64,000 nucleotides of DNA from Bedellia somnulentella (Eukaryota > Arthropoda > Insecta > Lepidoptera > Bedelliidae), in the NCBI GenBank assembly GCA_963576735.1, contig OY755184.1, positions 4,712,001 through 4,776,000 on the forward strand, given 5' to 3'. This document shows, piece by piece, positions 20,471-34,500 of this stretch. Every line of letters starts with the position of its first letter. Positions within the stretch are counted from its first letter, which is position 1. The translations under genes and the position numbers were made by a program. Below the pieces are notes generated by a model. It was given only the letters and a program-made list of their open reading frames with translations. It ran no database searches and was not told the DNA's origin.

Positions 20471-21142
20471 GGATCCCGCCGAGGGGTTTGTAGTATTTGA
20501 AGCTGATGAGGTCCCGCGCGTGTCCAGCCATGGGAGTCACGTAGCGCGCTATTATTTCGTCCAGATCTTCGAACTCGGTGTTCTGGATCCAGAGACTTCG
20601 TCCTATGACAAATAAAAAAAGTTACATCACATAGAAAAATCGGGTATTCCAAAACGTAAAAAAAATAAAACAAATAAATAAATATAAAACTTAACAAATA
20701 TAGTTACCTAATGAGAAAGCATTTTCTTTGCCTTCTTCCCGCACGTCAATGTGTTGATAAATTCCTTCAGCTACTTTCCACGTCACCGTAAGATGATCCG
20801 ATCCCTGTAAAAATAAAAATGGAGTAAACACAAATATACTGTAAGAAATGAAGTTAATAAAAATAACACTAACTAATCCAAAAAAAAGTTAAAGATATAT
20901 CATAATATAATACATATTAAAAAATATTAAAACCCACCTTACTACTAGGCCTAACAACAACTTCCCCTTGAGCCATATTCTCCATAAGTTTCTCAGCCTC
21001 AGCATATGATATATTATGGAATGCCGGATGTACTATAACTCTCTTCACGTATTGCATACGTTCTTTATTCTGTTTGGTCTCTTTATCTTTGCGGAGATCC
21101 TTTTCTTCGGCTTCTTGGTCATAATACGGGTCCTTGTCGGGT
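20471..21142 (-). CDS. SPT6: SPT6 exons 21-23: start of the tandem SH2 domain, truncated by gap
   Basis: Exon 21 encodes [19 protein letters not shown] and VVVRPSSK, the start of the SH2 fold with its phosphate-binding arginine region. Exon 22 encodes [18 protein letters not shown]. Exon 23 encodes [18 protein letters not shown] and breaks off at the gap after KYYKPLGGI. The tandem SH2 binds the phosphorylated Pol II linker. The second SH2 and the Thr/Ser-rich tail are not seen on the left of the gap. Confidence 0.88.
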
Positions 21143-22468
21143 CTGTAAAGATAATTGTATAATGGTAGACATATTTGTTAATAAGACTAACTCGATATAA
21201 TTGATATTTATTGTAGGTAGGTCGGCACAGGTTATCGACCGCCATTCAGAACTGGAATTACATCCTGGTACAGATGGTTATGTCCGAGTTGTGACCGTAA
21301 AGACAAAAATTGGGCATATTTAGACCATATCAAGTTGGCAGATCCAGAATTCGATATCAGTCGCCCGGTCGATTTATTATTAGGAGCAGACGTTTATTCA
21401 CATATCTTAATGGATGGCGTATGTAAAGCTGACTCGTCTCTCCCTGTCGCGCAACAAACCCAACTTGGTTGGATTTTAAGTGGAAACGCAAGAACTTTCC
21501 ACTGCAATGTAGTTCTCAATAACTTACAAGATATCCAGCAGTTCTGGGAAACCGAAGAGATAACTTCCGAACAGACTGACTTGTCCGAGTCCGACTTAAT
21601 GTGCCTAAAATACTATCAAGATACCACAATCAGACGGTATGAGGTCCGGTTGCCTCTCAAAGATAATTACCAAGAATTATTAGGGCAATCGAGAGCAAAA
21701 GCAATGGCACAATTTTATAAGTTGGAGCAGAGACTCAGTAAAAATCAAGTTACGGCAGTAAATTATAAATTGTTTATCGATGAGTATTTAGCTCTCGGTC
21801 ATATGACACCATCAATGAAAGATAACAATAATATTACTCATTGTTATTTACCTCATCATTGTGTGACACGTGAGGAGTCTACTACTACTAAGTTACGTGT
21901 AGTATTTAATGCGTCTCAAAAAACATCAACGGGTGTAAGTTTAAATGAAGTAATGTGTCGCGGCCCTAATTTGCAACAAGATATTCAGAGCCTCATAATC
22001 AAATGGCGCCAATTCAAATTTGCTTTTACCGCTGATATTGAGAAAATGTTTCGACAAATATGGATAAATCAAGAAGATCAATACCTGCAAATGATCTTTT
22101 GGAGAGATAGTAACAAAAAGCAGTTGCAAGACTTTAAGCTCACCACAGTTACGTACGGAACCAAAGCAGCGCCTTTTCTAGCCATGAGAACCCTTAAACA
22201 GCTGGCTCATGATGAGAAGAAGAACTACCCCAACAGTTTAGCTCCTTGTGTTCTCGAAGAATCGTTCTACATGGATGACTTGATCTATGGGGCACATTCA
22301 ATAGATGGTGCTAAACAAACACAATCAGATATGATAAGCCTCCTTAAGTCAGGCGGTTTTAATTTACGAAAGTGGAAGTCTAATACACCCGAGTTACTAC
22401 AATCCGTAAAAGCAGACATAGACAATCAAGAAAATTTTGATTTCAAGCAGAATGAATCAACCAAAGCC

Positions 22469-22500
<32 letters not shown>

Positions 22501-25500
22501 TTGGATGGAACCCACACACTGATAATTTCACATTTCAATCTATAGACTTTTCAGTGTGTGAACGACCAACCAAGAGAGTGCTTCTATCAGATATATCTAA
22601 GCTCTTTGACCCTCTCGGCTGGCTTGCCCCGCTTACCACTAAACTAAAAATACTATTTCAAGATGTGTGGAAAACCAACACACAGTGGGACGAGCCTGTT
22701 CCGCAACACATATGTGACGAGTGGAATAAGATAAAGAGCAGTATAGAAATTATTAGTACCTATCAAGTACCCAGGTGGATTCAAACAGAAGAGAATGAAA
22801 TATGTGAACTTCACGGTTTCTGCGATGCCAGCACTAAAGCATATGCAGCCGTGGTTTATTGTAAAATTAAAAAAGCCACCGGAGTGACTATTACTTTAGT
22901 AGCAGCAAAAACTAAAGTAGTCCCGTTAAACAAAAGCACATCCTTGCCACGACTTGAGCTTTGCGGCGCTTTATTATTAGCCAAATTGATGGATAAAATT
23001 GTAAAAAGTCTGAGAAATTATACGGTGCAAGCCTATGGCTGGAGTGATTCCATGGCTGTGCTTGGTTGGCTTAGCGGGCCATCAGATCGTTGGAAGCCAT
23101 TCGTTGCAAACCGCGTGACACAAGTTACAACAATCATGCCGGCAGATACTTGGCGATACGTTAAATCAAAAGAAAATCCAGCTGACTGTGCAAGTCGGGG
23201 CCTCACCGCTATCCAACTAAAAGAATTAAAGATGTGGTGGATGGGTCCGCAGTGGTTAACAACATTCGAACCTGAACCTTTAAATCAAATGTATAACACA
23301 AATGAAGAGCTTAAGAAAAATAAGCAAGTCAATGTAACAGTATCCTTCGAAAACAACGTCATAAAGCAGATTTTAAACAAGCAAAGTACAATAACAAGAG
23401 CGACTAGAATACTGGCCTGGGTACTGAGATTCACATACAGAACTGAAAATAGAAAAAACCTGACTTTAGCTGAACTTAAGACAGCCACGTCCCTCATAGT
23501 AAAATTCACACAAAGAGAAATATTTTTTAATGAAATAACAAACTTAAATGAAAATCAAAACGTAAGCAAGAAAAGTAAACTTAGTATTTTCAATCCATTT
23601 TTAGATGTAGATGGAATTATTAGAATAGGTGGCAGGCTCCAAAATGCCGCATTGGATCCGGAAATGAAACACCCAGCTATTATCCCCAATAATACAAGAC
23701 TTGCAGATCTCATCATTGATCAGGCTCACAAGTCCACATATCACGGAGGAGCGCGATTAACCACCGCCTTTATCAGACGCAAATATTGGGTTATTGGTGG
23801 ATACAACGCAGTCAAAAAACGCATTCGGCTATGTGTCATATGCAAGAAACAGAACCCTACGTTTACTCCACAAATAATGGGAAATTTGCCAGAACCAAGA
23901 GTAAATATCTCTCGCCCTTTCAAAAAAGTGGGCGTGGACTTTACAGGGCACATTTTTGTCAAATCCAACAAGGGCCGCGGAATAAAAACAACAAAGGGCT
24001 ATATATCTGTGTTCGTGTGCATGGCCACTAAGGCTGTACATTTGGAATTGGTCTCGGACTTATCGACCTCTGCATTCATGGCAGCACTAAGAAGAATGGC
24101 AGCCCGAAGAGGAACACCAAGTGACATTTATAGCGATAATGGTACGAATTTTGTCGGCTCTAGTCGCGTACTACAACAAGAGTATCGCGAAATAATCAAA
24201 TCTATTAATGAAGATATGCATCCCGAGTTAAATGACATGAATATCAAGTTTCATTTCAATTCACCATCATGGCCTTCGGGAAATGGTCTTTTTGAGGCCG
24301 CAGTGAAGAGCGTCAAATTTCACCTCAAAAGAGTCATCGGAGAGCAGAAACTCACATTTGAAGAATACTCCACTCTGCTTACCCAGGTAGAGGCGTGCTT
24401 AAATTCAAGACCACTGTGTGCACTAACTGAAGATCCGAATGACTTAGACGTACTCACTCCGTCACACTTTCTATCTAGTGGACCGACGCTAACCATACAT
24501 AATACGGAAACAGATCTCAGAACAAGATGGCACTTAACCCAAAAAATTGTGAATGATGTTTGGCGTCGTTGGCGAGATGAATATTTGAGCAACCTACCAA
24601 TAAGAAGCAAGTGGAGGCAGCCACAAGCAAATATTAAAATCAATGACGTCGTCATAATAAAAGAAGACAACCTTCCACCAGGCAAATGGTATCTAGGTCG
24701 GGTATTGGAATTACATCCTGGTACAGATGGTTATGTCCGAGTTGTGACCGTAAAGACAAAAAATGGCATATTGAGAAGACCAATCCTCAAACTCTGTGTC
24801 TTACCCGTTCATCAGTCAGAAACACAAATAAAATCAGTTAAGGAAGACATTCCTGAGCCACAACCAAAATCAGTTTCAAGATCAAGGAAAACAGTAGGAT
24901 TTGTCTTATCTTCATTATTAACATTATGTTTAGTACTTCTGTCAACCCCGCCCTCAGAATGCGCCTACAACATGACAACACTCCAAAACAATAATAGCGT
25001 ATACTTCGATCGCATTACAGACATGCAATTGATAAGAGATAAATGGCGCTTAATTGTGTTTTACGATACTCAACCTTATCGAGACGGTAACATGGCTCTT
25101 CAAAGGTACATAACCTACCTAAACAATTTATGTATGAAAATAAAAGACTCGTCGCACTGTGAAGGTATTATGTTGCAGCTTAATCATGAGGTGGCCGAAC
25201 TCGAATACAATAATAATATCCTAACTAATCATAATGGCGACACCTCGTCTAGCAGTCACCGGCAGCGACGCGGCCTTATCGATGTAATTGGATACGCAGC
25301 AAATAGTTTGTTTGGTGTACTTGATGCTCGTTTTGCCGAACAATATGAACGAGATATAAATCTTGTTAAAGAAAATCAGAAACATTTGGCCTCGCTTTGG
25401 AAAAACAGTACTTCAATAGTTGAGGCTGAGTTTAACATGTTAAAACGTACGGAAAGTGTGATCGATAAGCACTACAAATTTATAACCCGAAAATTCAATA

Positions 25501-28500
25501 CCTTAGATAAATCAGTATATCAGATGCAAAGCAACATGCAAAATCTATCGATCATGAACGACTTTATAACCACCGCTATGATTGCAAATAATATTGTATC
25601 TACATTGAACAAAATACAGCTTACACTACTTGATACTGTTACTAATATTTATAATGGAAAGTTCAACTTTCACCTTATTACCCCTGATCAGTTGAGACAC
25701 GAGTTGGGAACTATTACAGAACAGCTACCGAAAGACCTCTCCTTACCTATCATGAAAACAGACAGCTTATCAGAAATATATAATTTATTGGAAGTTCGAG
25801 CCCGGGTAACCACAAGATACATTATATTTGAAATCCTGATTCCACTCATCGGTGACGACTTGTATGAGATATCAAGAATCATACCTATTCCACGCTTACT
25901 AGACCACAACAAAGAAATTGCGATAGTACCAGTGTCAGAGTATGTTGCCGTAAACCTCAGACAAGACTCATTCATAGATATCACTGAACAAGATATAAAA
26001 GCTTGCATACATAAAAACCCCGAAATCTTACTATGCAACGTCAAAAACAGAATTTATTATATCAAGGACGATAAGAGTTTCTGCAAAAAGAATCCCTATT
26101 TCAAATCATGTGAAACTATTACCAAGTCATGCGAGAACAGGTGGATAGAACTGACAAAATTAAACAAATATTTTTATTTTTATTGCGAACCAACCCATAT
26201 AAAGCTAGTATGCGACGATCATATCACCCAGGTGCAACTGAAAAATTACGGATTTTTTAACATCGATCAAGGATGCATTATTAAATCAGCGGATTTCTTT
26301 TTATATTCTCACAGATTAGAGATCAGTAAAATGACCGTAAGCTCAGAAATAAAAATACCGGAAATTTCACAAATCAACCACATCATAAATGTATCCATAC
26401 CAAATGGTTCAATTACTGAAGATCAATCAGAACTTAACACACATTCTCGTCAAATGAAAGAGATCGAAGAGAAAATCAAAACCATGCAGAAGAGTCAGCC
26501 GTTATTAGAAGGGGTGGCCTCTCATACCATCCACCACTACGCTGCAATCTATACGATGTACGCGCTGCTAGCAGTGATAGCCATAGCGTTGGCATACCGC
26601 CGTCTCCGCGTGCGGGCCGGCGCGCCGCCAGCCGGCCCCCCGCCGCCACCCGCGCCCCGCGCACCGCCCGCTGCAACGCACAGCACCCCAGTGCCATCCA
26701 GCAGTGACAAGTGTAGTGTTTATAGTGAAGTGAACGACTTTGTTCGAAAATCTGCCAAAAAACCTAAGCACGAAATCAAGAATCGTAGAAAGCAAACGAT
26801 CAAGAAAAAATTTAGGGTCATCACCAGTACTAAACCAAGTTTCGTTCGTGTCAAAGGATGTTTAATAATACTAAGTTGTCAGTTCGTTCCTGCAACTAGT
26901 AAAATATTACAATATAAACAATATAGTGCATATTTTAGTTTAGCGTTACTTACTAACACAAACATTAATTTTGAATCAGAATATGTCGATCATGATGTAT
27001 CACAATCATTTGCACCTCATAAGCCATCATTATAGTTTTATCACTACTACTAACCCCATTTCTCCCGCCCGGGAAGATGTACGAGTTAGGTCGTACAGAA
27101 GCGTGCGTCAGCATTTTACTCCATCTATTAGTTTTATTTAATTATTTATTCAGTTCGTTTATAGCTATCAAGACAGCTACGCGTGCTCATCAGTTATCAG
27201 TTACATTTAAGTTATTCTTCATTAATACAGATTTCATTTACTATCAGTTTATCATTTTATTATATTATCAGTCACATAATCGGGAGCAGCCCGAACAAGA
27301 ACAATTAAGGCAAAAACTTCGTCTGAATTTAACACTCTTTTTATACGTTACGTATACGCTTTTGTATCGTATTTTATACCTCTGAAAAAAGTAAGAAATA
27401 CATTTGGGTTTGACTTACCTCCACTCATGATTTTTATCGATCAAATCTGAAGTTTTAGAAGTGCAATCTATTAGGAATCGATCTACATCAATTTTAAGAA
27501 CACGACAGTGGACGGTTTGGCCTATACGGACTCTTTCCGTGGGATCTGTCACGTGACGATCTGATAGGTTCTTTATGTGGATATATCCGGATAATCCATT
27601 GTCTAGACGGATACGGACACCTGTAGCTTGACCTGGACATGCACCTGCATCAAAATGTTGCCATACCTAAAAAAAAATTATGATTAATGATAATAGGATT
27701 TTTGTTATAGGCAGATCATTTAAAATAGTTTATAAATTTGGTTCTGTTCTAACGAAATAAAAATGATTTGTTCTTACCTCAGAAAGTTCAGGAAAGTCAT
27801 TTTTATGGCAGAAAGGACACTCCCAGAGACCCGTCTCATCATTCCTCACAGGATTCGCTTGATCCAACATCTCCCTCTGAGGTTTCCTATGGGTAATCCC
27901 TACCACGGAAGCTAACACCATTTTACCAACATACAACGTTTCTGGCGATTCTTTGGTAAGGATATCGAACAGCTCCTCCGCAGTGGGAGAACGATAAGAC
28001 ACTCTAAGATCTTTATACCTAGAATTTAACTCAGCTCGAATATCGTACAACGTTATACTTTTGTTACCGAATCCTTGTCTTTCTAACTCCTCAGCAAAAG
28101 CGTCAAGATCCAAGTCTTTTAATCGTTCTGGGGCATCCAGAATTTCTTCCAAAGCCCCAGCTGGGTTGGCATCTTCATCTTCATACTCCAAAGCGTCGAC
28201 AGCCATTTTCCTAGCCCATTCATAGGTTTCTGGATGTACACGTGATCCATCTAATACTTCTATGTAAGCTTCTGTGCTATCTCCAAGACTATTGGTATCG
28301 ATTTTGATAAAACCAGAACAGTTAATGAACACTTTTGGTCCCATGTGACAGACGGTTACGAGTTGAGTCCTATTTTCTAGTTTTTGGTTGGTCTGTTTAA
28401 ATAGTTTCATCAGCGCTTGTGCCTTTCTTGGTCCGAGACCGCATACGAATTGTAATAATTCGGTTCCTCTTCCAGTTAAGACAGCTTCGTTGACATCTAC

Positions 28501-31500
28501 TCCTACTTCGTTGACGCGATTTACAAATTCAAGCTCGATGCCTTCCAATAAGTCTTCTTTAGCGATTTGGTCCTGCATAGTGTGGTAGCGCAGACAAAGG
28601 ATTTCTTCATCGGGGCCACAGAGTTGTGAGATTTCCATGAGAGGATCTTGAAGGAGTCGACCTTGGCAGATAGCTTCACGGAGAATGTCTGGGTATTCTC
28701 GGAAGTCAATCTAGAAAACAGAGTATGTTTTATAAAGTATTGCATATAGATGAAAGAACAAGCTATAATATATGCGCCAGTTTATTAGCCATCAGACATA
28801 GTGTTTATGGAGATGGCTTGTTTTTGTATTACGGAGATTATAAAATTAATAGTAAAATATATATTTGTTGATATAATAAGAGAAGCATCAATATTTAAGT
28901 TAAAATCGCAAACTTGACTAATCCAAAAATATATTAATAGTGTGTGCAACATTTAAGTTTTTGGGGCGTTCGTTACAAGAATAGAATCTCTTTAGTCACA
29001 CCCGATAGGATTTGATATATCTCAGCTCTGACACGAATTCATTATTGCATCAAATTCATTTCCGTCATCACATTACTCTCTCTTTCTCCCTCTCTTCTAT
29101 ATCTCTTCCTCCCTCTCTTCTATGTCTCTCTCTCTCAAAATTATGTACTCACCCGCCCCCGGTTGCTGTTAGCGTATATCTTGCTGATATGGTTGTCGGC
29201 GATCTCGATGGGTATCCTCGGGAATTGGTCATCTTCTACCAACTGCTGGACGCAATCTGACACGTCTGCTTTCACTGTGAGAGCGTCGCGGGATTCTCCG
29301 CCTATCACGATTACGTGCGGTTTTTTGTGCAGGATAAACCTGTTACGTCGAAATATATTTATTATTTATTAAAGATACTTTCAAAGATAAATAGAACACA
29401 GTTGGAAACGAATATGTTGGTGTTATGTATGGCAGATGACCGAATGTTATGGAGATCTTCTAAAGCTTATATATAAAATAGAATTCTAACGTTTAAAATG
29501 CTTGATGTTCAATTGTATGAACTATAAGGCTTATATCTCTATAGTTTGTCACGTGACACGTTTCCATCCCCAAATCCACAACCAAACACACAAACCTCCT
29601 CAACGCAGTCATATCGGCCTCCTTATTCTTCCTCTCCAGCGCGTCCCAGGCGTTGCGGCGATACAGGAGGTGAGGCAGCCTAAGATGGTCCACCACCTCA
29701 CCCCCGGCTGCTACTAGCACTGCGAACGCCGAGTGTTGCCGGTCTGGCACGTACGCTATGGACATTACTCGGAGACCTGTGGGGTATAGGTTTGGGGTTA
29801 GGATAGATGAGACTTTTTGGAGTTGAGGAAAAATATGGGGTTTTGGAAAAAAGTGCTAGTTTTTAAAGTTCATTGTAAAAGAGACACCCTTATTCATTCT
29901 GACTCAGAAACTTATGAATGAATTAAATTGAAGCTAATTGCAATAATTTCAATTTTTTTTGGCATAATAGAGTTTCCATAATAAATTTTATGTTAATTGG
30001 AGATAGAATAGGTGATAAACTTTATTAGTTAAATTTTCTTGTTAGGAATATAAACATACAAGTTAACATCTGGGAAGTTATTAATAATAGTTTACCATTG
30101 GAGGAATCCCATTCTTCATCATCATCTATTCTTGACTCGTACGGTGCCACTTTTAACCAATCATACAATTTGCGCCGACAGCATCTATCAAACACACAAC
30201 ATATTATGTATTCATAAATATCTACAAATAAAGAATAATACAAGGATCTAGACAAAAACCTAGTGAAACCATTCAAACACCCCAGAATTAAATAGTTATA
30301 TGTAAATAATATTGTGGCTGATGTCCCTTATGAGCTACATACGATAAACTAAAGATAGGTCAAACAAGATAGTCGAGATAAAGAACAAAGGGAATCTTTA
30401 AATATAGAAAATCAAATCTTAAAACAGTTAAACACAAGATAATACTCACTTAAGAACATAATCTTTAGATTCCTGGAGTAATATAGAACTGAGTTCTCGT
30501 CGTAACTCTGGCATCACTATTTTGGTGAGCGCTATAGTGACCGCCTCGGCTCTCAGTTCGTTCCATGCTTGCACTGTGGCCGCGAATTCGTCCTGAAAGA
30601 AGAATATGATAGATAACTCTCCATTGCATATCAAAATTATGAAAAAATATATTAAAGTATAATTGGCGTTCTTGTCACTTAAAGCAATATCTTCCAGACA
30701 ACGTTTGAAAACCAAGTACACCATTTTATTGACAGCATTGTTTTGTATGTGGTTTCACAATGTAATGATGTACTATAAACTAAGGGTATCAAATTACATT
30801 CAATATTCTACTTACTTACTTTACTTTTTACTTATGTAGATTTCTCATTTATTTTTATAGAACTTTCTTTTAATTACAATAATTTAAGGTTTAGAACGGT
30901 TTATAATTGTTCATTATTTATCTGTACCATAATAAGACTATACTGAGTACATATATACATAGTAAAACTTTACATTGAAGAAAAAAAAACCGGTGGAATA
31001 TGTTTTATTTTTGATACTGAAGCCAAATTTGCTATTTTTTTAAAATGACTGATTGTCATGATCAAAAAAAAAAAAAAAAAAAACTTCTTTATTTACTAAA
31101 AATACAAATTTACAATTTAAGTTTACATTTGCCCTCGCACTAGACTAAGCCTGTATCGCGAGGGCCAATTTTACTTAACACATATAAAGTTTAAATTTAA
31201 TAAAAATTAAAAACTATATTACAAATTTTAAAAAGGTTTTAAAACAAAATAAAAATTATGCAAGTATAAAAGGGGAATGGAAATCAAAAAAAAAAAAAAA
31301 AACTTCTTTATTTACTAAAAATACAAATTTACAATTTAAGTTTACATTTGCCCTCGCACTAGACTAAGCCTGTATCGCGAGGGCCAATTTTACTTAACAC
31401 ATATAAAGTTTAAATTTAATAAAAATTAAAAACTATATTACAAATTTTAAAAAGGTTTTAAAACAAAATAAAAATTATGCAAGTATAAAAGGGGAATGGA

Positions 31501-34500
31501 AGTAAAATAAAATTATAAGGTAAAACGTCATGCAGCTGTGCTATGTGTGTACGTGTGTGTGAGAGCGTATGAATGTGTGCGTGAGAGCGTATGTATGTGT
31601 GTGTGAGAGGGTATGTATGTGTGTGTGAGAGCGTATGTGTGTGTGTGAGAGAAAAGGTTTAACTTGTTACTTTCAGCAGTGCCTCGCAGTCCTCGTAGCT
31701 CATGTCCAATAAAATTTTAAAAACTACTTTCTTACATAAATTGTTACTTCTTACTGTAAATCCAATTATTTTGTAGTGCTCTAGCTATGACTGTATTAGG
31801 TTTTAATTGTAAATAAAGATGATTATTATTATTATTATTATTATTCATAAGCGCTTCCGCTTACCACAGTGTCCGTCAGTTTGGACAGTTTATTATAAAT
31901 GAAGGGTGATAGAAACCTAAGGAAGCGTTGGCCAAAGGATGTATTCATTCTCGGGACAGTTACACTAAAGACGCGCTTCTTGCTATTAAACTGTGATGTA
32001 ATTGTTTTGTTGAATTCCCTGAATGAATACATTGCCAGTCTTAAAACAAATAATTTGCGCACGCTTAGAACATTTGCTTCCGTATACAGTTGCATTGTGG
32101 AGAATCTTCGAGGCTTACCTAAACAGGTCTTAAGGACTGCTCTCTGTGCTCTCTCCAATATAATCATGTTAGAAGCCACACTCCCTCCCCATGCCAAAAT
32201 GCAGTAGTCAAGTACAGACTGGCAAAGAGCCGCATAGACCATCTTGATTGTATCTCCATCGGCGAATTGACGTAAGCGTCTCATAGCATGGACCAATTTA
32301 CGGGTTCGGGACGCAGTGCAACTTATGTGGAGTTTTAAGTTTAGATTCTCGTCAACAATCACACCAAGGTATTTGTAGCTAGGGGTCCTTACAAGACTCT
32401 CACACGAACACGATGTCGTTGGGTTATTGCGATATCGAGGACAGGACGTATCATGCGCTTTGATGGGCATCAAAGCACTGGGGGGAGCTGATGCCTTTGT
32501 TTTATGGAAGCAAATGTATTGAGTTTTGGCTATGTTTAAAGTGAGTAAGTTAATGTGAAGCCAGTTTGTGATAATAGTCAAGCCCTGTTGCGCTAAGTCT
32601 CTAACATCAGGCCAGGATTTTCCGCTGAAGATAAGAGCTGTATCATCGGCGTAACATATGAGGTCAGCATTGGGTAAACCATTTAATGTGATATCGTTCA
32701 CGTAAATAAGGAACAAAGTTGGGCCCAGGATGCTTCCCTGTGGAACACCGAAAGTGACAGTTCTTTCGTAGCTTCTATGACCATTGATATCAACAAACTG
32801 ACTCCTGGAACTAAGGTAGCTTGTGAACCAATCTAAGGCCACACCCCTCACACCTATCGATTCCATTTTTTTGAGCAAAATTTGGATCGAGACAGTGTCG
32901 AATGCCTTAGCTAGGTCTAAGAAGATGCCCAGACATTTTAGTCCACAATCGAGGCTTCTAGACACTGTATCGATCAAAAGATTTACAGCATGTTGGGTTG
33001 ATTTCCCCTGGCGAAAGCCGAATTGCTTATTGTGTAATAGACTATTGTTTTCCAAAAAACTTACTAACCTACTGTTTATTATACGCTCTAGAAGTTTAGA
33101 GCAAGCTGTGAGAAGGGATATGGGTCTGTAGTTATTAAGAACATCCTTAGGACCACCCTTGTGGATTGGCTTCACCAGAGCCTTTTTCCAGAGTATTGGG
33201 AAGCAGCCAGTGTAGATACTCCGGTTAAAAATATCAGCAAGGGGGCGGGAGATAGAGGGCGCAATTATTTTTAAAAGTTTATTGTTAATATAGTCCATTC
33301 CAGAGGCTTTATCGTTATCTAATGCTCTAATCAGGTTAAGGACTTCTTCGGGGTCTGTAGGTGCTATAAATAAAGAGTTAAGTGGGGAGTGATTTTGCAT
33401 GAATGTAGCGTGATTTTGCAAATTGGGCATGAATGTAGCTTATACACCAGGTCAACATATAGGATATTATTTGAGAAGTAATTACTGTGTATGCCATTTA
33501 AAAATTAGGGTTGCAAGAAATAACCGCTAATAAATCATGTGGTTAGCATACAAAGATTTTGTTAGTAATAATTAAAATCAGGCTGCAATTCGTGTTCTGT
33601 AAATAATCATGACAATGGTCTGTAATTTAAACACAAACTGGTAGCAAGTTTTATTATGTATCTGCAAAATAAACACAGTCACTCGAAGAATTACTCGAAG
33701 AGTCACTAAAAAAATTGTTACTGTTTCTTGAATATAATAATTATAAAACTAAAACGGCTTCTTTATTATTTCATCAAAATATCTCTGCTATAATACTAAA
33801 AGTAACCTACTTACTGAGAGAGAATAAATAAATGAATCATCAGTAAGTGATGCGCCCATTTAGTGCTTTTTAAGTATGATATTTATTTATTATTTGCTAG
33901 ACTAATTTTAGCGGCACTAAACTGATTTTTTTGCTTATTCTCTGAGTGCTTACCAAAATTTAATTAACTACAGGTCACTCATTGCAGCTTTGATATATAC
34001 ACAGCTGTACAAAAAAAAATACTGCTGTTCAGAATGATATATATTGCAGACTGATTTATTAATAATTGCTGAACACAAGTTGCTGTCCAACTATCAATTT
34101 TAGCTTACCAATTAAATATTTCTGCTCACAAATATACCAATACTTTGCTAACCGTTTAAATAACACCCATATTATTTATCCCAAATTCCGCAAGGGTTCC
34201 CACAGGACCATCAAAAAACCATAAACTTCCAAACGAAATCCTTACTAATGTATATGTTACATCCAAAGTAATAAATCTGGATATTATATATACTGTCTAG
34301 CCATTATGTATGATGTCTACTCAACTTAGATAAAGTGATAAATGACACAAAATTAATCACATTAACTAGCTTCTTTATATAATATCTTCGAAGACTTGGG
34401 TAATGTAATAAAAGAAATAGATATTTGGGGTCCATATTGGCTCATACAAAATTCTTAATCATATTCATTGTCTTTCTAACGATTTGTGTTCATAATAATC

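Larger units (their letters stand above)
21248..27403 (+). mobile_element. BEL/Pao LTR-type element with envelope-like domain, 5'-truncated, in SPT6 intron 20
   Basis: Inserted opposite to SPT6. No gag and no 5' LTR are present: the left edge is a 72-bp piece (21252-21323) copied from the integrase C-terminal region (24713-24784), directly followed by the protease/RT part. Two long open frames follow, split by a run of 28 G. After the stop at 27035, a TG-rich start near 27077 and ACA near 27401 might bound a 3' LTR, but no second LTR is available to prove it. Both outer limits are estimates. Confidence 0.7.

Noticed and set aside
26476..26795. Minus-strand frames over the proline-rich end of the BEL envelope part
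   Set aside because: They are shadows caused by the GC-rich tract.
31064..31503. LTR pair, because two near-identical direct repeats occur
   Set aside because: The units are directly adjacent with homopolymer starts, lack TG..CA ends and have no internal region between them.
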